Below, piece by piece: positions 56,656 through 64,000 of a stretch of 64,000 nt of DNA. The stretch's first letter is position 1. Every line of letters starts with the position of its first letter. Source of the DNA: Candidatus Nitrotoga sp. MKT (GTDB lineage Bacteria > Pseudomonadota > Gammaproteobacteria > Burkholderiales > Gallionellaceae); contig QFXH01000007.1 in assembly GCA_003402345.1 (NCBI GenBank), positions 62,001 through 126,000 of the forward strand. Direction: 5' to 3'. Below the pieces are notes generated by a model. It was given only the letters and a program-made list of their open reading frames with translations. It searched no databases and had not been told where the DNA came from. The position numbers were made by a program, and so were the translations under genes.

Positions 56656-57709
56656 GCTTCTTGACTAGTTCGTCACGTTCAGCGCCCTTGAGGTCTTCTC
56701 TTACCATTTCGGCCACCAGCTCCTTGAAAGTAATTTTTGGCGCCCATCCTAGTTTCACTTTAGCCTTGGTCGCATCCCCCAGCAAGGTTTCGACCTCGGT
56801 CGGCCGAAAATAGCGTGAATCAACTGCCACAATGCATTTTCCCGCTGCATCATAGCCTTTCTCATCTACGCCCGTTCCTTCCCAACGTATTTTGATGCCG
56901 AGTTCTTCTGCTGCCGCAATCACAAAATCACGCACACTGTATTGCGTACCGGTGGCGATGACAAAATCTTCAGCTTTGTCCTGTTGCAGCATCAGCCATT
57001 GCATTTCAACATAGTCTTTGGCATGTCCCCAGTCACGTAAGGCATCTAGGTTTCCCAAAAAGAGGCAATCCTGAAGATCCAGCTTGATGCGCGACAAGGC
57101 GCGGGTAATTTTGCGGGTAACGAAGGTTTCGCCGCGTATGGGAGATTCATGGTTGAACAAAATGCCATTGCAGGCATAAATGCCATAGGCCTCACGGTAA
57201 TTGACGGTTATCCAGTAGGCATATAATTTGGCCACTGCATAGGGTGAGCGTGGATAAAATGGAGTGGTTTCCTTTTGTGGTGATTCTTGCACCAAGCCAT
57301 ATAATTCAGAGGTGGAAGCTTGATAGAAACGTGTTTTCTTTTCCAGGCCCAAAATGCGAATGGCTTCAAGCACACGCAAGGCACCTAATGCATCGGAATT
57401 GGCTGTGTATTCTGGCTCTTCGAACGACACAGCCACATGGCTTTGCGCAGCGAGGTTATATATTTCGTCTGGCTGTACTTGCTGAATAATGCGAATCAGA
57501 CTGCTTGAGTCAGTCATATCACCGTAATGCAAAATGAAGTTGCGGTTACTCACATGCGGATCTTGATATAAGTGGTCAATGCGGTCTGTGTTGAACAAAG
57601 AAGCACGGCGCTTGATGCCATGCACGACATAGCCTTTTTTCAATAAAAATTCGGCTAAGTAAGCGCCGTCTTGTCCTGTTACACCAGTGATTAAAGCGAT
57701 TTTTTTCAT
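56624..57709 (-). CDS. gmd: GDP-mannose 4,6-dehydratase
   Basis: A 361-residue dehydratase: [20 protein letters not shown] (NADP motif), [53 protein letters not shown] (YxxxK) and the [19 protein letters not shown] substrate region ([20 protein letters not shown]). It makes GDP-4-keto-6-deoxy-D-mannose, the substrate for Fcl. ATG 57709 has AGGAA at suitable spacing; the frame is open to 57745. No GDP-mannose synthesis genes are in the window. Confidence 0.96.
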   Translation of the reverse strand: MKKIALITGVTGQDGAYLAEFLLKKGYVVHGIKRRASLFNTDRIDHLYQDPHVSNRNFILHYGDMTDSSSLIRIIQQVQPDEIYNLAAQSHVAVSFEEPEYTANSDALGALRVLEAIRILGLEKKTRFYQASTSELYGLVQESPQKETTPFYPRSPYAVAKLYAYWITVNYREAYGIYACNGILFNHESPIRGETFVTRKITRALSRIKLDLQDCLFLGNLDALRDWGHAKDYVEMQWLMLQQDKAEDFVIATGTQYSVRDFVIAAAEELGIKIRWEGTGVDEKGYDAAGKCIVAVDSRYFRPTEVETLLGDATKAKVKLGWAPKITFKELVAEMVREDLKGAERDELVKKHGFSAYDYHE

Positions 57710-58051
57710 TGAAGATAATTCCTGACAATATGTATTACCAGCCATAAAACATTGGTAAAAAATGGCTGTCAGTTAAGAAACAGTCGAATAATTGATGGCG
57801 ACTAAACGTGAATTTAATTCTTGGCTGAAATACACATATTTCCATTGATCATTTCAGGTTTTATGTGAGCACGTAGAGCCAATAATTTGTTAGCTTGAGA
57901 TGGATTTGTCGATCCGATATGGATATGGGTTGGACGATATAAATTTTAATTGATAACAAGGTCATTTTTGTAATTTCATATCTATGGATTTAACCCTCAT
58001 GTCCCATGGAGCAAAGGCTGGTTGAAAATCAGCGAAATGTAGAGGCCAGTT
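57710..58051. other. 342-base gap upstream of gmd with no gene
   Basis: AT-rich sequence with no supported frame or element. The left part should hold the gmd-fcl promoter, but no clear -35/-10 pair can be chosen by eye. Confidence 0.5.
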
Positions 58052-58089
58052 AGTACCCCGCTGCTTATGCGGCGGGGTACTTTATTTTA
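58052..58089. terminator. Strong hairpin between gmd promoter region and beta-helix genes
   Basis: AGTACCCCGC (58052-58061) pairs with GCGGGGTACT (58072-58081) over a 10-base loop, followed on the plus strand by TTTATTTT. It lies directly after the stop of the first beta-helix gene on the minus strand. It looks like a terminator, although its T tract favours plus-strand transcripts. Confidence 0.55.
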
Positions 58090-59037
58090 GAGGGGAGCTA
58101 TGGTGGTTAATGTGCCGATAATGGGGTTATTGAGGTTATCCGATAGCGTATTATTGCCGTAAGATATTAATGTCGCGCCCGATCCTAACTCCACAAGCCC
58201 ATCGATATTGCCCGTCACTAGGCTTTTGCGAAAACTAAACGAAGCAGTTCCACCTTCGCTTGCGGTAAATACACCGGTATCAGAATTTGAAATTATCGAA
58301 CGAACCATCTCTATTCTGGAGGTGGCTGAGCTGTTCGCAAATGCGTAAATGCCATAAAAACTACCTGATATAACAGTATTACTGACAGCAACGGTCGTGG
58401 TTGTTCCGCTTGTCAAATTTCTTGCAAAAATGCTAGTGTCATTACCGAAAAATTTTGATCTAGAGATGTCGGCTGTAGCTCCTGCGGGAAGTTCAATACC
58501 TATATCATTGTCGCGCATAAGAGTGTTAACTATACGTATCGTTGCTGCTTGTTGGACTAAAATGCCGTGCTGGCGATCAGGGATATCAAGATAGAAATTA
58601 GAAATGACGCAGTTTTCGATTGAAACCTTGGCGTTATTGGCGTTAATTAAAATTCCGACAGAGCCGCCTTGTCCATTGATGGTCAGGCCGCGCAGCACCA
58701 CACTTATGTTGGGAGTGGCAATTATTATGCCGGTATTTCCTGTAGAGACGGATGTGCCAGCGTAGACACCTGGGGCGGCCGTCAAGGAAATGGACTGGGT
58801 GAGAGTGACGTTGCCATAGCTGGCGGAGTCAATCGCTACGACCTCGCCATTTGGGTTGACCACGGTTATGGCTTGGGAAAACGTGCGGCAGGGGAGGGTA
58901 ACTTGGCAATCAGTCGCGGTATTGGCGTCATTCCCATCAGATGCTACAAAGGCGCGCTGGACAAGGGCTTGCGCAGGGGGCGTTATCGTGGCGCACAGAA
59001 GAGCTAACAGGTAGACGACTGGGGGTTTTATTGACAT
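58087..59037 (-). CDS. Secreted right-handed beta-helix protein, copy A
   Basis: A 316-residue exported protein: signal peptide (about 1-25, VVYLLALLCATITPPAQA), then a conserved opening (QRAFVASDGNDANTATDCQV, LPCRTFSQAITVVNPNGEVV) and beta-helix turns with NGQGGSVGILI, IENCVISNF, IRIVNTLMRDNDIGIELPAG and ISRSKFFGN. The fold is that of pectate-lyase-like/NosD proteins, without an obvious catalytic set. ATG 59037 aligns with the start of copy B and has AGGAAAATGATA upstream. Likely a surface or secreted glycan-interacting protein; this is inference. Confidence 0.82.
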   Translation of the reverse strand: MSIKPPVVYLLALLCATITPPAQALVQRAFVASDGNDANTATDCQVTLPCRTFSQAITVVNPNGEVVAIDSASYGNVTLTQSISLTAAPGVYAGTSVSTGNTGIIIATPNISVVLRGLTINGQGGSVGILINANNAKVSIENCVISNFYLDIPDRQHGILVQQAATIRIVNTLMRDNDIGIELPAGATADISRSKFFGNDTSIFARNLTSGTTTTVAVSNTVISGSFYGIYAFANSSATSRIEMVRSIISNSDTGVFTASEGGTASFSFRKSLVTGNIDGLVELGSGATLISYGNNTLSDNLNNPIIGTLTTIAPL

Positions 59038-59106
59038 TATCATTTTCCTGATTGTTAAGGTCGTGGGCTTGTCCAGAAACCTTGGACGTGTCCGGCTCGA
59101 CTGGTT

Positions 59107-60045
59107 TTACTGAGGAAGTAGTGTAGTGAGTGTGCCCGTGTTAGAGCCGTTATCCGTTATGATGTTATTGCGTAGCGATTTCAGTGTGGCGGTACCTCCG
59201 CCGTTGACCTGTAAATACCCGATCGTGTTTCCTGTTACCATGCTGTCGCTAAAAGTGATCGTGGCAGTTCCGGCACTGGCGAATGCCGCTATACCTATGT
59301 TACTGCTATTTGTGATTGTTGAACGAACCGCGTTTATTCGGGAGTTTCCAGAGCTGCCTGAAAATGCTGAAACGCCATCAAAGCTTCCAGTCACGACGGT
59401 ATCGCTGATAGCAGCGGTTGTGCTTTTATTGGCTGTGCTTTTCGCTACGATGCCAATGCCATTTCCGAGAAATCTGGATTCTGAGATATCGGCATTCGCG
59501 CCCCCCTGAAGGTTAATGCCAACGAAATTATCGCGAACAAGGGTGTTAACCATAGTCACCCTTGCGGCTGTATCAACATAAACGGCGTATTGTTCGTTAC
59601 CAGAAAAATTAGAAATAACACAATTTTCGATTGAAAGCTTGGCACCATTAGTCATTAAAATTCCGTAAGGGCCGCCTTGTCCATTGATGGTCAGGCCGCG
59701 CAGCACCACACTTACGTCGGCAGTGGCAATTGTTATTCCGATAAGTCCTGGAAAGGCGGATGTGCCGGCGTAGATACCTGGGGCGGCCGTCAAGGAAACA
59801 GACTGGGTGAGTGTGACATTGCCGTAGCTGGCGGAATCGATCGCCACGACTTCGCCGTTTGGATTGACCACGGTTACGGCTGCGGAATACCTGCGGCAGG
59901 GGGCGAGAACTTGGCAGTCAGTTGCGGTATTGACATCATCCCCATAAGACGCCACAAAAGCGCGTTGGACAAGGGCTTGTGCAGGGGTTACGATCGTGAC
60001 ACATAGAACGGCTAGCAGATACACGGATGGGGATTTTATTAGCAT
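59107..60045 (-). CDS. Secreted right-handed beta-helix protein, copy B
   Basis: A 312-residue paralogue of copy A with the same architecture: signal peptide (VYLLAVLCVTIVTPAQA), QRAFVASYGDDVNTATDCQV, VNPNGEVVAIDSASYGNVTL, NGQGGPYGILM, IENCVISNFSG and MVNTLVRDNFVGINLQGG. The first third is much more alike between copies than the rest, at DNA level too. AGGACATAATC precedes the ATG. It lies 69 bases before copy A, and both are probably one transcript. Confidence 0.82.
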   Translation of the reverse strand: MLIKSPSVYLLAVLCVTIVTPAQALVQRAFVASYGDDVNTATDCQVLAPCRRYSAAVTVVNPNGEVVAIDSASYGNVTLTQSVSLTAAPGIYAGTSAFPGLIGITIATADVSVVLRGLTINGQGGPYGILMTNGAKLSIENCVISNFSGNEQYAVYVDTAARVTMVNTLVRDNFVGINLQGGANADISESRFLGNGIGIVAKSTANKSTTAAISDTVVTGSFDGVSAFSGSSGNSRINAVRSTITNSSNIGIAAFASAGTATITFSDSMVTGNTIGYLQVNGGGTATLKSLRNNIITDNGSNTGTLTTLLPQ

Positions 60046-60393
60046 GATTATGTCCTAAGTTATTGATGTAATGATATGTAAATGTATTTTAAAGATAAAT
60101 CTGGATTGGACTGGTTTCAGAGAGCGTTTCCGGAGTAGCCGAACCGAATATTGTAGTAGCGTTATCGATATGATTTTATCGTCAGAAACATTGTTGTTCT
60201 GCCGGTGCAGCACAGTTGATTTAGTTACCGCAGACATTATCAAATATAAAGAAGCTTTACAACAGAATTAAAGTTGTATAAGTATCTCTGGAAATAAGAG
60301 AACTAGCGAGATTATATTATGCTAAATGTATATGCATAAATCATGCCAAATTGCAGTGCATAATAAAATTATTTATTATTTACAATTGGTTGC

Positions 60394-60442
60394 TTGTCTA
60401 TACAATACATTATTATTTAATAATAATGTATTGTATAGACAA
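60394..60442. repeat. Perfect 49-bp AT-rich palindrome
   Basis: Twenty-four base pairs match without a mismatch around a single central T (60418). The left arm begins TTGTCTATACAATACATT and the right arm is its exact complement. It sits in a 578-base gene-free AT-rich gap (60046-60623) upstream of the beta-helix pair. No transposase or replication gene is adjacent. Nothing else was recognised in the gap. Confidence 0.95.
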
Positions 60443-60623
60443 AGATGTAAAAACCTCTGACATTTTAATGGTAGTGATTAGGCGTGGTTTGTTCGCTTGT
60501 GGATTGCGGGCTTTTGAAGGGTCTGTAATGAGGTAGTGGATGTGTTACTAAGCACTTGCGTGTAACTTCGGGCAATAGCAGTTGTTGTTTCTCTCCCTGT
60601 GGTGAGGATTTAAAGCCAAACTG

Positions 60624-61184
60624 TTATACCTCTTGCAATTTTACTGATTTTCTTTGCCATAAAGTTTCTTTTTGCCCCATTGTGCAATTGATTACACGAC
60701 ACAGTATGAATAATAAGTCAGAAAGACGGTTTAGATAGGGTAGGCCATGTTGTGGCACGGCTTCGAGGTGGGCGAGTGTGGCGAAATCTCGCTCAGCCCG
60801 GCGTGCCACAGTACGCGCCACATGGCATTGTGCCGCTGCACGGATTCCACCTGGCAGGATGAATTCCTTAAGTGGTGGCAGGCCGGCGTTGTAGTGAGCA
60901 ATGGCGGTATCCAAGTGCAGGAGCTTATCTTCGGTAAATTGCGCAGCAGGATATGCCAACGCGCCACCGAGATCGAATAAATCATGCTGTACATGCAACA
61001 GCAAGTTGCGCACGTTATCCGGTACGGTTTCAGCGAGCAGCACGCCGAGATGGCTATTGAGTTCGTCTATGCTGCCGATAGCGTGAATGCGTGCACAATA
61101 TTTTTCCACGCGCGTGCCGTCGGCCAGTCCGGTGCTTCCTTTATCCCCCGTGCGGGTGACAATTTTGCTTAAACGATTAGCCAC
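60624..61184 (-). CDS. ATP:cob(I)alamin adenosyltransferase (PduO type)
   Basis: A 186-residue enzyme with the PduO signatures IVTRTGDKGSTGLADGTRV near the start (ATP site), HAIGSIDELNSHLGVLLAE and a late CHVARTVARRAERD with LNRLSDLLFILCRVIN. It attaches the adenosyl group to cobalamin. The GTG start overlaps the previous stop (TAGTG) and has GGAG eight bases upstream. Together with the BtuF-like gene it indicates use of cobalamin. Confidence 0.94.
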   Translation of the reverse strand: MANRLSKIVTRTGDKGSTGLADGTRVEKYCARIHAIGSIDELNSHLGVLLAETVPDNVRNLLLHVQHDLFDLGGALAYPAAQFTEDKLLHLDTAIAHYNAGLPPLKEFILPGGIRAAAQCHVARTVARRAERDFATLAHLEAVPQHGLPYLNRLSDLLFILCRVINCTMGQKETLWQRKSVKLQEV

Positions 61185-61606
61185 TATTGTTGCTCCAGAC
61201 AATTCAAGTATACGTTTGCATCTGGGGCTGTACCGTTACGTTGCGCCTGCCAGATCATCTCACCCAGGCATTCCATCATGTGATGTTGGGCGTTGTGTTC
61301 TGATTCATGTTTTGCGACAAGCCGCTGAAAGTGCATGCGGATGCCATGCGGCTGGTCGATGGAAATCTGTTCTTCAATGGTGAGGTGCATCATCAGGTGC
61401 AGAAAGGGGTTGGTCGTGCCTTGCTCTGGTGTGTAGTCTTTATCCTGATAGCGTTCCGGATTTTCCAGCATGGCGTAATATTCTGGGTGCTTTTCGATTA
61501 GTTGTGCAGTGAGGTCTTCCAGTGGGGAGAGCAGCGTGCCTGCGCGACGCTTGCGCCAAGTATCGATGAGGAATAGCCGTGCTTCATCTCTGCTGGGATT
61601 GAACAT
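61184..61606 (-). CDS. DUF1841 protein
   Basis: A 140-residue protein of the DUF1841 family: MFNPSRDEARLFLIDTWRKR, a central HPEYYAMLENPERYQDKDYT, NPFLHLMMHLTIEEQISIDQ and HHMMECLGEMIWQAQRNG. Several conserved histidines and glutamates are visible, but no function is known. It lies between nth and the adenosyltransferase, four bases after nth, an arrangement seen in other betaproteobacteria. Confidence 0.9.
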   Translation of the reverse strand: MFNPSRDEARLFLIDTWRKRRAGTLLSPLEDLTAQLIEKHPEYYAMLENPERYQDKDYTPEQGTTNPFLHLMMHLTIEEQISIDQPHGIRMHFQRLVAKHESEHNAQHHMMECLGEMIWQAQRNGTAPDANVYLNCLEQQ

Positions 61607-61609
61607 TTT

Positions 61610-62242
61610 TTATATTTCCTTGTAGTGGTATTCGCACAGATCAACGATGCTACAAATGCCACACTTTGGTTTGCGCGCTTGACATATATAGCGTCCATGC
61701 AGGATCAGCCAATGGTGTGCATCATGTTTGAATTTGTCCGGTACGAACTTGAGAAGTTTTTGTTCTACTTCCAGCACGGTCTTGCCGGTAGCAAGTCCGG
61801 TGCGGTTGGATACGCGAAATATGTGGGTATCCACTGCGATAGTGGGTTGACCGAAGGCAGTGTTGAGCACTACGTTTGCGGTCTTACGTCCTACGCCCGG
61901 AAGGGTTTCCAGCGCCTCGCGTGTTTGCGGTACTTTGCCGTCATTATTTTTCAATAATAGCTGACAGGTTTGAATAATGTGTTTTGCTTTGGTTTTGTAA
62001 AGGCCGATGCGTTGAACATAGCCGCGCAATTTTTCTTCGCCCAGATCGAGTATGCTCTGCGGCGTGTTAGCTATTGAGAATAATTGCCGGGTGGCAGCAT
62101 TTACGCTGACATCGGTAGCTTGTGCCGATAGGATTACCGCCACAAGGAGCTCGAACGCCGAGTGGTATTCCAATTCAGTGGTAGGGTGCGGATTGGCTGC
62201 TTGCAGGCGCAGAAAAATTTCTTGGCGTTTTGCAGGATTCAC
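61610..62242 (-). CDS. nth: Endonuclease III
   Basis: A 210-residue DNA glycosylase/AP lyase with the helix-hairpin-helix LETLPGVGRKTANVVLNTAF, containing the catalytic lysine, then VDTHIFRVSNRTG with the catalytic aspartate. The C-terminal [4Fe-4S] cysteines are spaced C-x6-C-x2-C-x5-C (CQARKPKCGICSIVDLC). It removes oxidised pyrimidines. First gene of its operon. Confidence 0.97.
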   Translation of the reverse strand: MNPAKRQEIFLRLQAANPHPTTELEYHSAFELLVAVILSAQATDVSVNAATRQLFSIANTPQSILDLGEEKLRGYVQRIGLYKTKAKHIIQTCQLLLKNNDGKVPQTREALETLPGVGRKTANVVLNTAFGQPTIAVDTHIFRVSNRTGLATGKTVLEVEQKLLKFVPDKFKHDAHHWLILHGRYICQARKPKCGICSIVDLCEYHYKEI

Positions 62243-62408
62243 GAAGTTGTCTCACACAAGCAAAATTGGGCTGCGCGGTAGTTGTTCATACAATGGAAGG
62301 TAAGTTTGCAGAAGGATTGCTGTAACTTCTGAAACCGACATCCGAAATGCGGCAAGATTGTTTCATTTGGATAATACCTTCTTTGAGTTGTCATATCGAG
62401 ATGTAAAA

Positions 62409-62426
62409 TTCATATTTCAATATGAA
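62409..62426. promoter_or_regulatory. 18-bp palindrome upstream of mobB (possible operator)
   Basis: TTCATATT-TC-AATATGAA is a perfect inverted repeat in the 352-base gene-free stretch between divergent nth and mobB (62243-62594). It could be a regulator site for mobB. The remainder of the gap shows nothing recognisable. Confidence 0.3.
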
Positions 62427-62594
62427 ATCGGATTAAGGATAGGCAGGCTGGTTAGCAAAAATGAGGTAGCTTAGTGCTGTTGCGCTGAGGTATGCGGAAC
62501 AGCTTAAGTCAGATTGACTTCTGTCTTGACGGATGGGTTCACTGTACGCTACGCTGGCACTACAATTTGGTCACGTGCATTGTAAATAAACTTT

Positions 62595-63110
62595 ATGTTT
62601 AATAAAAAAATAATGGGTTTCGCGGGTTATTCCGGTAGCGGCAAAACGACGTTGCTGGAAAAAGTTATTCCTTTTTTGACTGCACAAGGCTTGCGCATTG
62701 CCGTTATTAAGCATGCCCACCATGATTTCGATATTGATAAACCGGGTAAGGATACCTATCGTCATCGCAAGGCAGGTGCGGGCGAAGTATTGATTGTTTC
62801 TGCGCAAAGATGGGCGTTAATGCATGAGCTGAACGATGAACCGGAACCTAGCCTGGAATATCTCTGTTCACGGTTCTCAGCCTATGACCTTATATTGGCG
62901 GAAGGTTACAAGCATGCAGCCATACCAAAACTGGAGGTGTATCGCAAAGAAACTGGGGTGGAAAGTCTATATCCATCTGAACCGGGTATTATTGCAATTG
63001 TGACAAATAGTAAAGACAAATTCCCGCTACCTGTGCTTGATATTGACGCGCCAAAGGAAGTGGCCGAGTTTATTCTGAATTATTTTTCCAAGGAAAATCA
63101 TGAAAATTGA
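62595..63110 (+). CDS. mobB: Molybdopterin-guanine dinucleotide biosynthesis protein B
   Basis: A 171-residue P-loop protein: GFAGYSGSGKTTLLEKVIP (Walker A, residues ~8-26), RIAVIKHAHHDFDIDKPGKD, TYRHRKAGAGEVLIVS and LILAEGYKHAAIPKLEVYR. MobB binds GTP and helps MobA add GMP to molybdopterin. Its end overlaps the first moaD-like gene by 11 bases. A decayed copy of its last ~35 codons recurs at 63574. Confidence 0.94.
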   Translation: MFNKKIMGFAGYSGSGKTTLLEKVIPFLTAQGLRIAVIKHAHHDFDIDKPGKDTYRHRKAGAGEVLIVSAQRWALMHELNDEPEPSLEYLCSRFSAYDLILAEGYKHAAIPKLEVYRKETGVESLYPSEPGIIAIVTNSKDKFPLPVLDIDAPKEVAEFILNYFSKENHEN

Positions 63111-63423
63111 GATAGTGTATTTTGGCAAGCCAAGAGAAATTTTAAAAATATCACAGGAAGCTGTAGATGTTCCAGGGGAGTCATTGACGCTTGCCGAGCT
63201 GCTTGCGTGGCTAAGTTTGCGAGGAGAAGTATGGGCACAACAAATGAATGAAGACCGTGTGCGCTGCGCGGTTAATCAGGACTTTGCCAGTCTGGCAAGA
63301 GTATTGAATAAAAATGATGAAGTTGCTATCACCGCCCATTACCATGGATGTTCAGAGTTTTGGATTGATGATCCACGTTTAAGGCCAATTGAGCCACGCT
63401 TTAAACCGAATCTGTGCTCTTGA
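63100..63423 (+). CDS. MoaD-like protein lacking the C-terminal Gly-Gly (probable defective copy)
   Basis: A 107-residue frame whose first ~77 residues match the intact MoaD at 63690 closely: MKIEIVYFGKPREILKISQE, LAELLAWLSLRGEVWAQQM, RVRCAVNQDFASL, NKNDEVAI. After that the expected FSPISGG end is replaced by ~30 unrelated residues (TAHYHGCSEFWIDDPRLRPI...). MoaD needs the terminal Gly-Gly to form the thiocarboxylate that gives sulfur to molybdopterin, so this copy cannot do the classical job. It overlaps mobB by 11 bases. It may still be translated. Confidence 0.75.
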   Translation: MKIEIVYFGKPREILKISQEAVDVPGESLTLAELLAWLSLRGEVWAQQMNEDRVRCAVNQDFASLARVLNKNDEVAITAHYHGCSEFWIDDPRLRPIEPRFKPNLCS

Positions 63424-63573
63424 ATTTTCCAGTAAATTTACAAATTGCCGCACAAAAAATTCGCTCATCGTAGCGCGCTGTGCGGCGGTTTGTTGCTTGG
63501 CGAAAAGTAAATCCGCTCATTTTCCGGCAGGCTCAGGACGAATGGATTGGCTTATTTTGCTAGAGGTTGTAAG

Positions 63574-63693
63574 TTGATTACCCACTCTATTTCACATAAA
63601 GCCAAGAAATTCCCGTTACTTGTACTTAATATGGATGCACCCAAAGTAATTAGCCGTATTTATTTTGAATTATTTTTCCAGGAACAACTATGA
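63574..63693 (+). pseudogene. Decayed duplicate of the mobB 3' end
   Basis: An open frame of 39 codons, LITHSISHKAKKFPLLVLNM followed by DAPKVISRIYFELFFQ, aligns with the mobB end (IAIVTNSKDKFPLPVLDID, APKEVAEFILNYFSK). It ends in an ATGA overlap with the intact moaD, just as mobB overlaps the first copy. No mobB start or P-loop is present. The stretch 63424-63573 is unassigned. Confidence 0.7.
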
Positions 63694-63944
63694 AAATTGA
63701 ATTGGTCTATTTCGGCCGGCCGAGAGAGCATTTGAAGATATCACGCGAAACTGCAGATGTGCCAGCAGAAGCGTCCACGCTAGCCGGTCTTCTGGCATGG
63801 CTGCGTTTGCGTGGAGATATATGGGCGCAGGAGCTGGCAGACAGCCGCGTGCGTTGTGCGATTAATCAAGAGTTTGCTGGTTTGCCTGCTGCTATTAACG
63901 AGCATGACGAGATTGCCATTTTTTCGCCTATCTCCGGAGGTTGA
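63690..63944 (+). CDS. moaD: Molybdopterin synthase sulfur carrier subunit
   Basis: An 84-residue ubiquitin-like protein: MKIELVYFGRPREHLKISRE, ASTLAGLLAWLRLRG, RVRCAINQEFAGL and the terminal EIAIFSPISGG, with the essential Gly-Gly. It carries sulfur as a thiocarboxylate to the MoaE active site. It is the second, intact copy of a tandem duplication and lies three bases before moaE, whose ribosome site (CCGGAGG) is inside its last codons. Confidence 0.94.
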   Translation: MKIELVYFGRPREHLKISRETADVPAEASTLAGLLAWLRLRGDIWAQELADSRVRCAINQEFAGLPAAINEHDEIAIFSPISGG

Positions 63945-63946
63945 TA

Positions 63947-64000
63947 ATGAGCGTATTAATACAGGAAGGCGATTTTGACCTTGCCGCCGAGTTGACAACC
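63947..64000 (+). CDS. moaE: Molybdopterin synthase catalytic subunit, N-terminus (partial)
   Basis: The frame begins MSVLIQEGDFDLAAELTT and runs off the window. It matches the MoaE start (V.IQ...FD...E). MoaE and MoaD convert precursor Z to molybdopterin. Only 18 residues are visible, so the call leans on its position right after moaD. Confidence 0.8.
   Translation, partial: MSVLIQEGDFDLAAELTT

Noticed and set aside
63331-63600. Possible transposase fragment replacing the end of the first MoaD
   Set aside because: FWIDDPRLRPIEPRFKPN faintly recalls the start of some IS5-type transposases, but nothing after it continues the match, so it is left unassigned.

Overview
The window reads as a chromosomal segment of a betaproteobacterium. 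Several gene orders are typical of that class: pheT-ihfA-merR; alaA-hom-thrC; exbB-exbD-lpxK-ycaR-kdsB-adk; dacC-dat-ybeD-lipB-lipA; argB beside a HAD nucleotidase. Moderate base composition and the gene mix would fit Nitrosomonadales/Gallionellaceae-like organisms (Gallionella, Sideroxydans, Nitrotoga). That placement is an inference from gene content, not from any search.

Layout. 1-955: end of pheT, ihfA and a MerR regulator. 956-1880: no intact gene, but decayed IS3-family and IS110-family transposase pieces. 1888-6919: a molybdate locus with a di-Mop molybdate-binding protein, an outer-membrane Alginate_exp-type barrel and modABC; a near-identical 26-bp box precedes both the mop gene and the barrel gene. 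6975-11714: amino-acid metabolism (alaA, hom, thrC). 11715-17516: an IS5-family remnant, a BON protein, a periplasmic cytochrome c fused to a sulfite-oxidase-like domain, a Rieske oxygenase, a drug/metabolite transporter, a SpoIIAA-like protein and a fatty acid desaturase. 17533-24409: ribosomal proteins L33 and L28, xseA, and a tightly overlapping envelope operon (exbBD, lpxK, ycaR, kdsB, adk, hbpS/glcG, gamma-carbonic anhydrase). 24640-27639: a multidomain glycosylation protein and a DUF4254 protein. 27972-32100: the lipoate/D-amino-acid/PBP operon on the minus strand. 32207-37641: an HDOD protein, PCu(A)C copper chaperone, argB, HAD nucleotidase, DAHP synthase and a BtuF-like protein.

37666-57709 is a surface-polysaccharide locus. 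It holds a phosphoglycosyl transferase, several glycosyltransferases, a Wzm/Wzt-type ABC exporter, a STELLO-like protein, a sulfotransferase, a COG5610-type HAD protein, an NDP-sugar epimerase, and gmd plus a GDP-fucose synthase gene. It surrounds the rotted 5' parts of a divergent pyrE/xth pair, and the exporter permease starts just past the broken xth. Between permease and ATPase sits a small DUF1016-type nuclease-fold protein that appears to lack a catalytic acidic residue. Two coding sequences in this locus carry internal tandem repeats (3 x 84 bp and 9 x 9 bp).

58087-60045 holds two tandem beta-helix secreted proteins, followed by an AT-rich gap with a perfect 49-bp palindrome. 60624-62242 is an nth-DUF1841-cobalamin adenosyltransferase operon. 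The window ends in molybdenum-cofactor genes (mobB, moaD, moaE), with a tandem duplication of the mobB tail plus moaD in which the first MoaD has lost its terminal Gly-Gly. Molybdenum uptake, storage and cofactor assembly therefore appear at both ends of the window, which suggests, but does not prove, a lifestyle that depends on molybdoenzymes.
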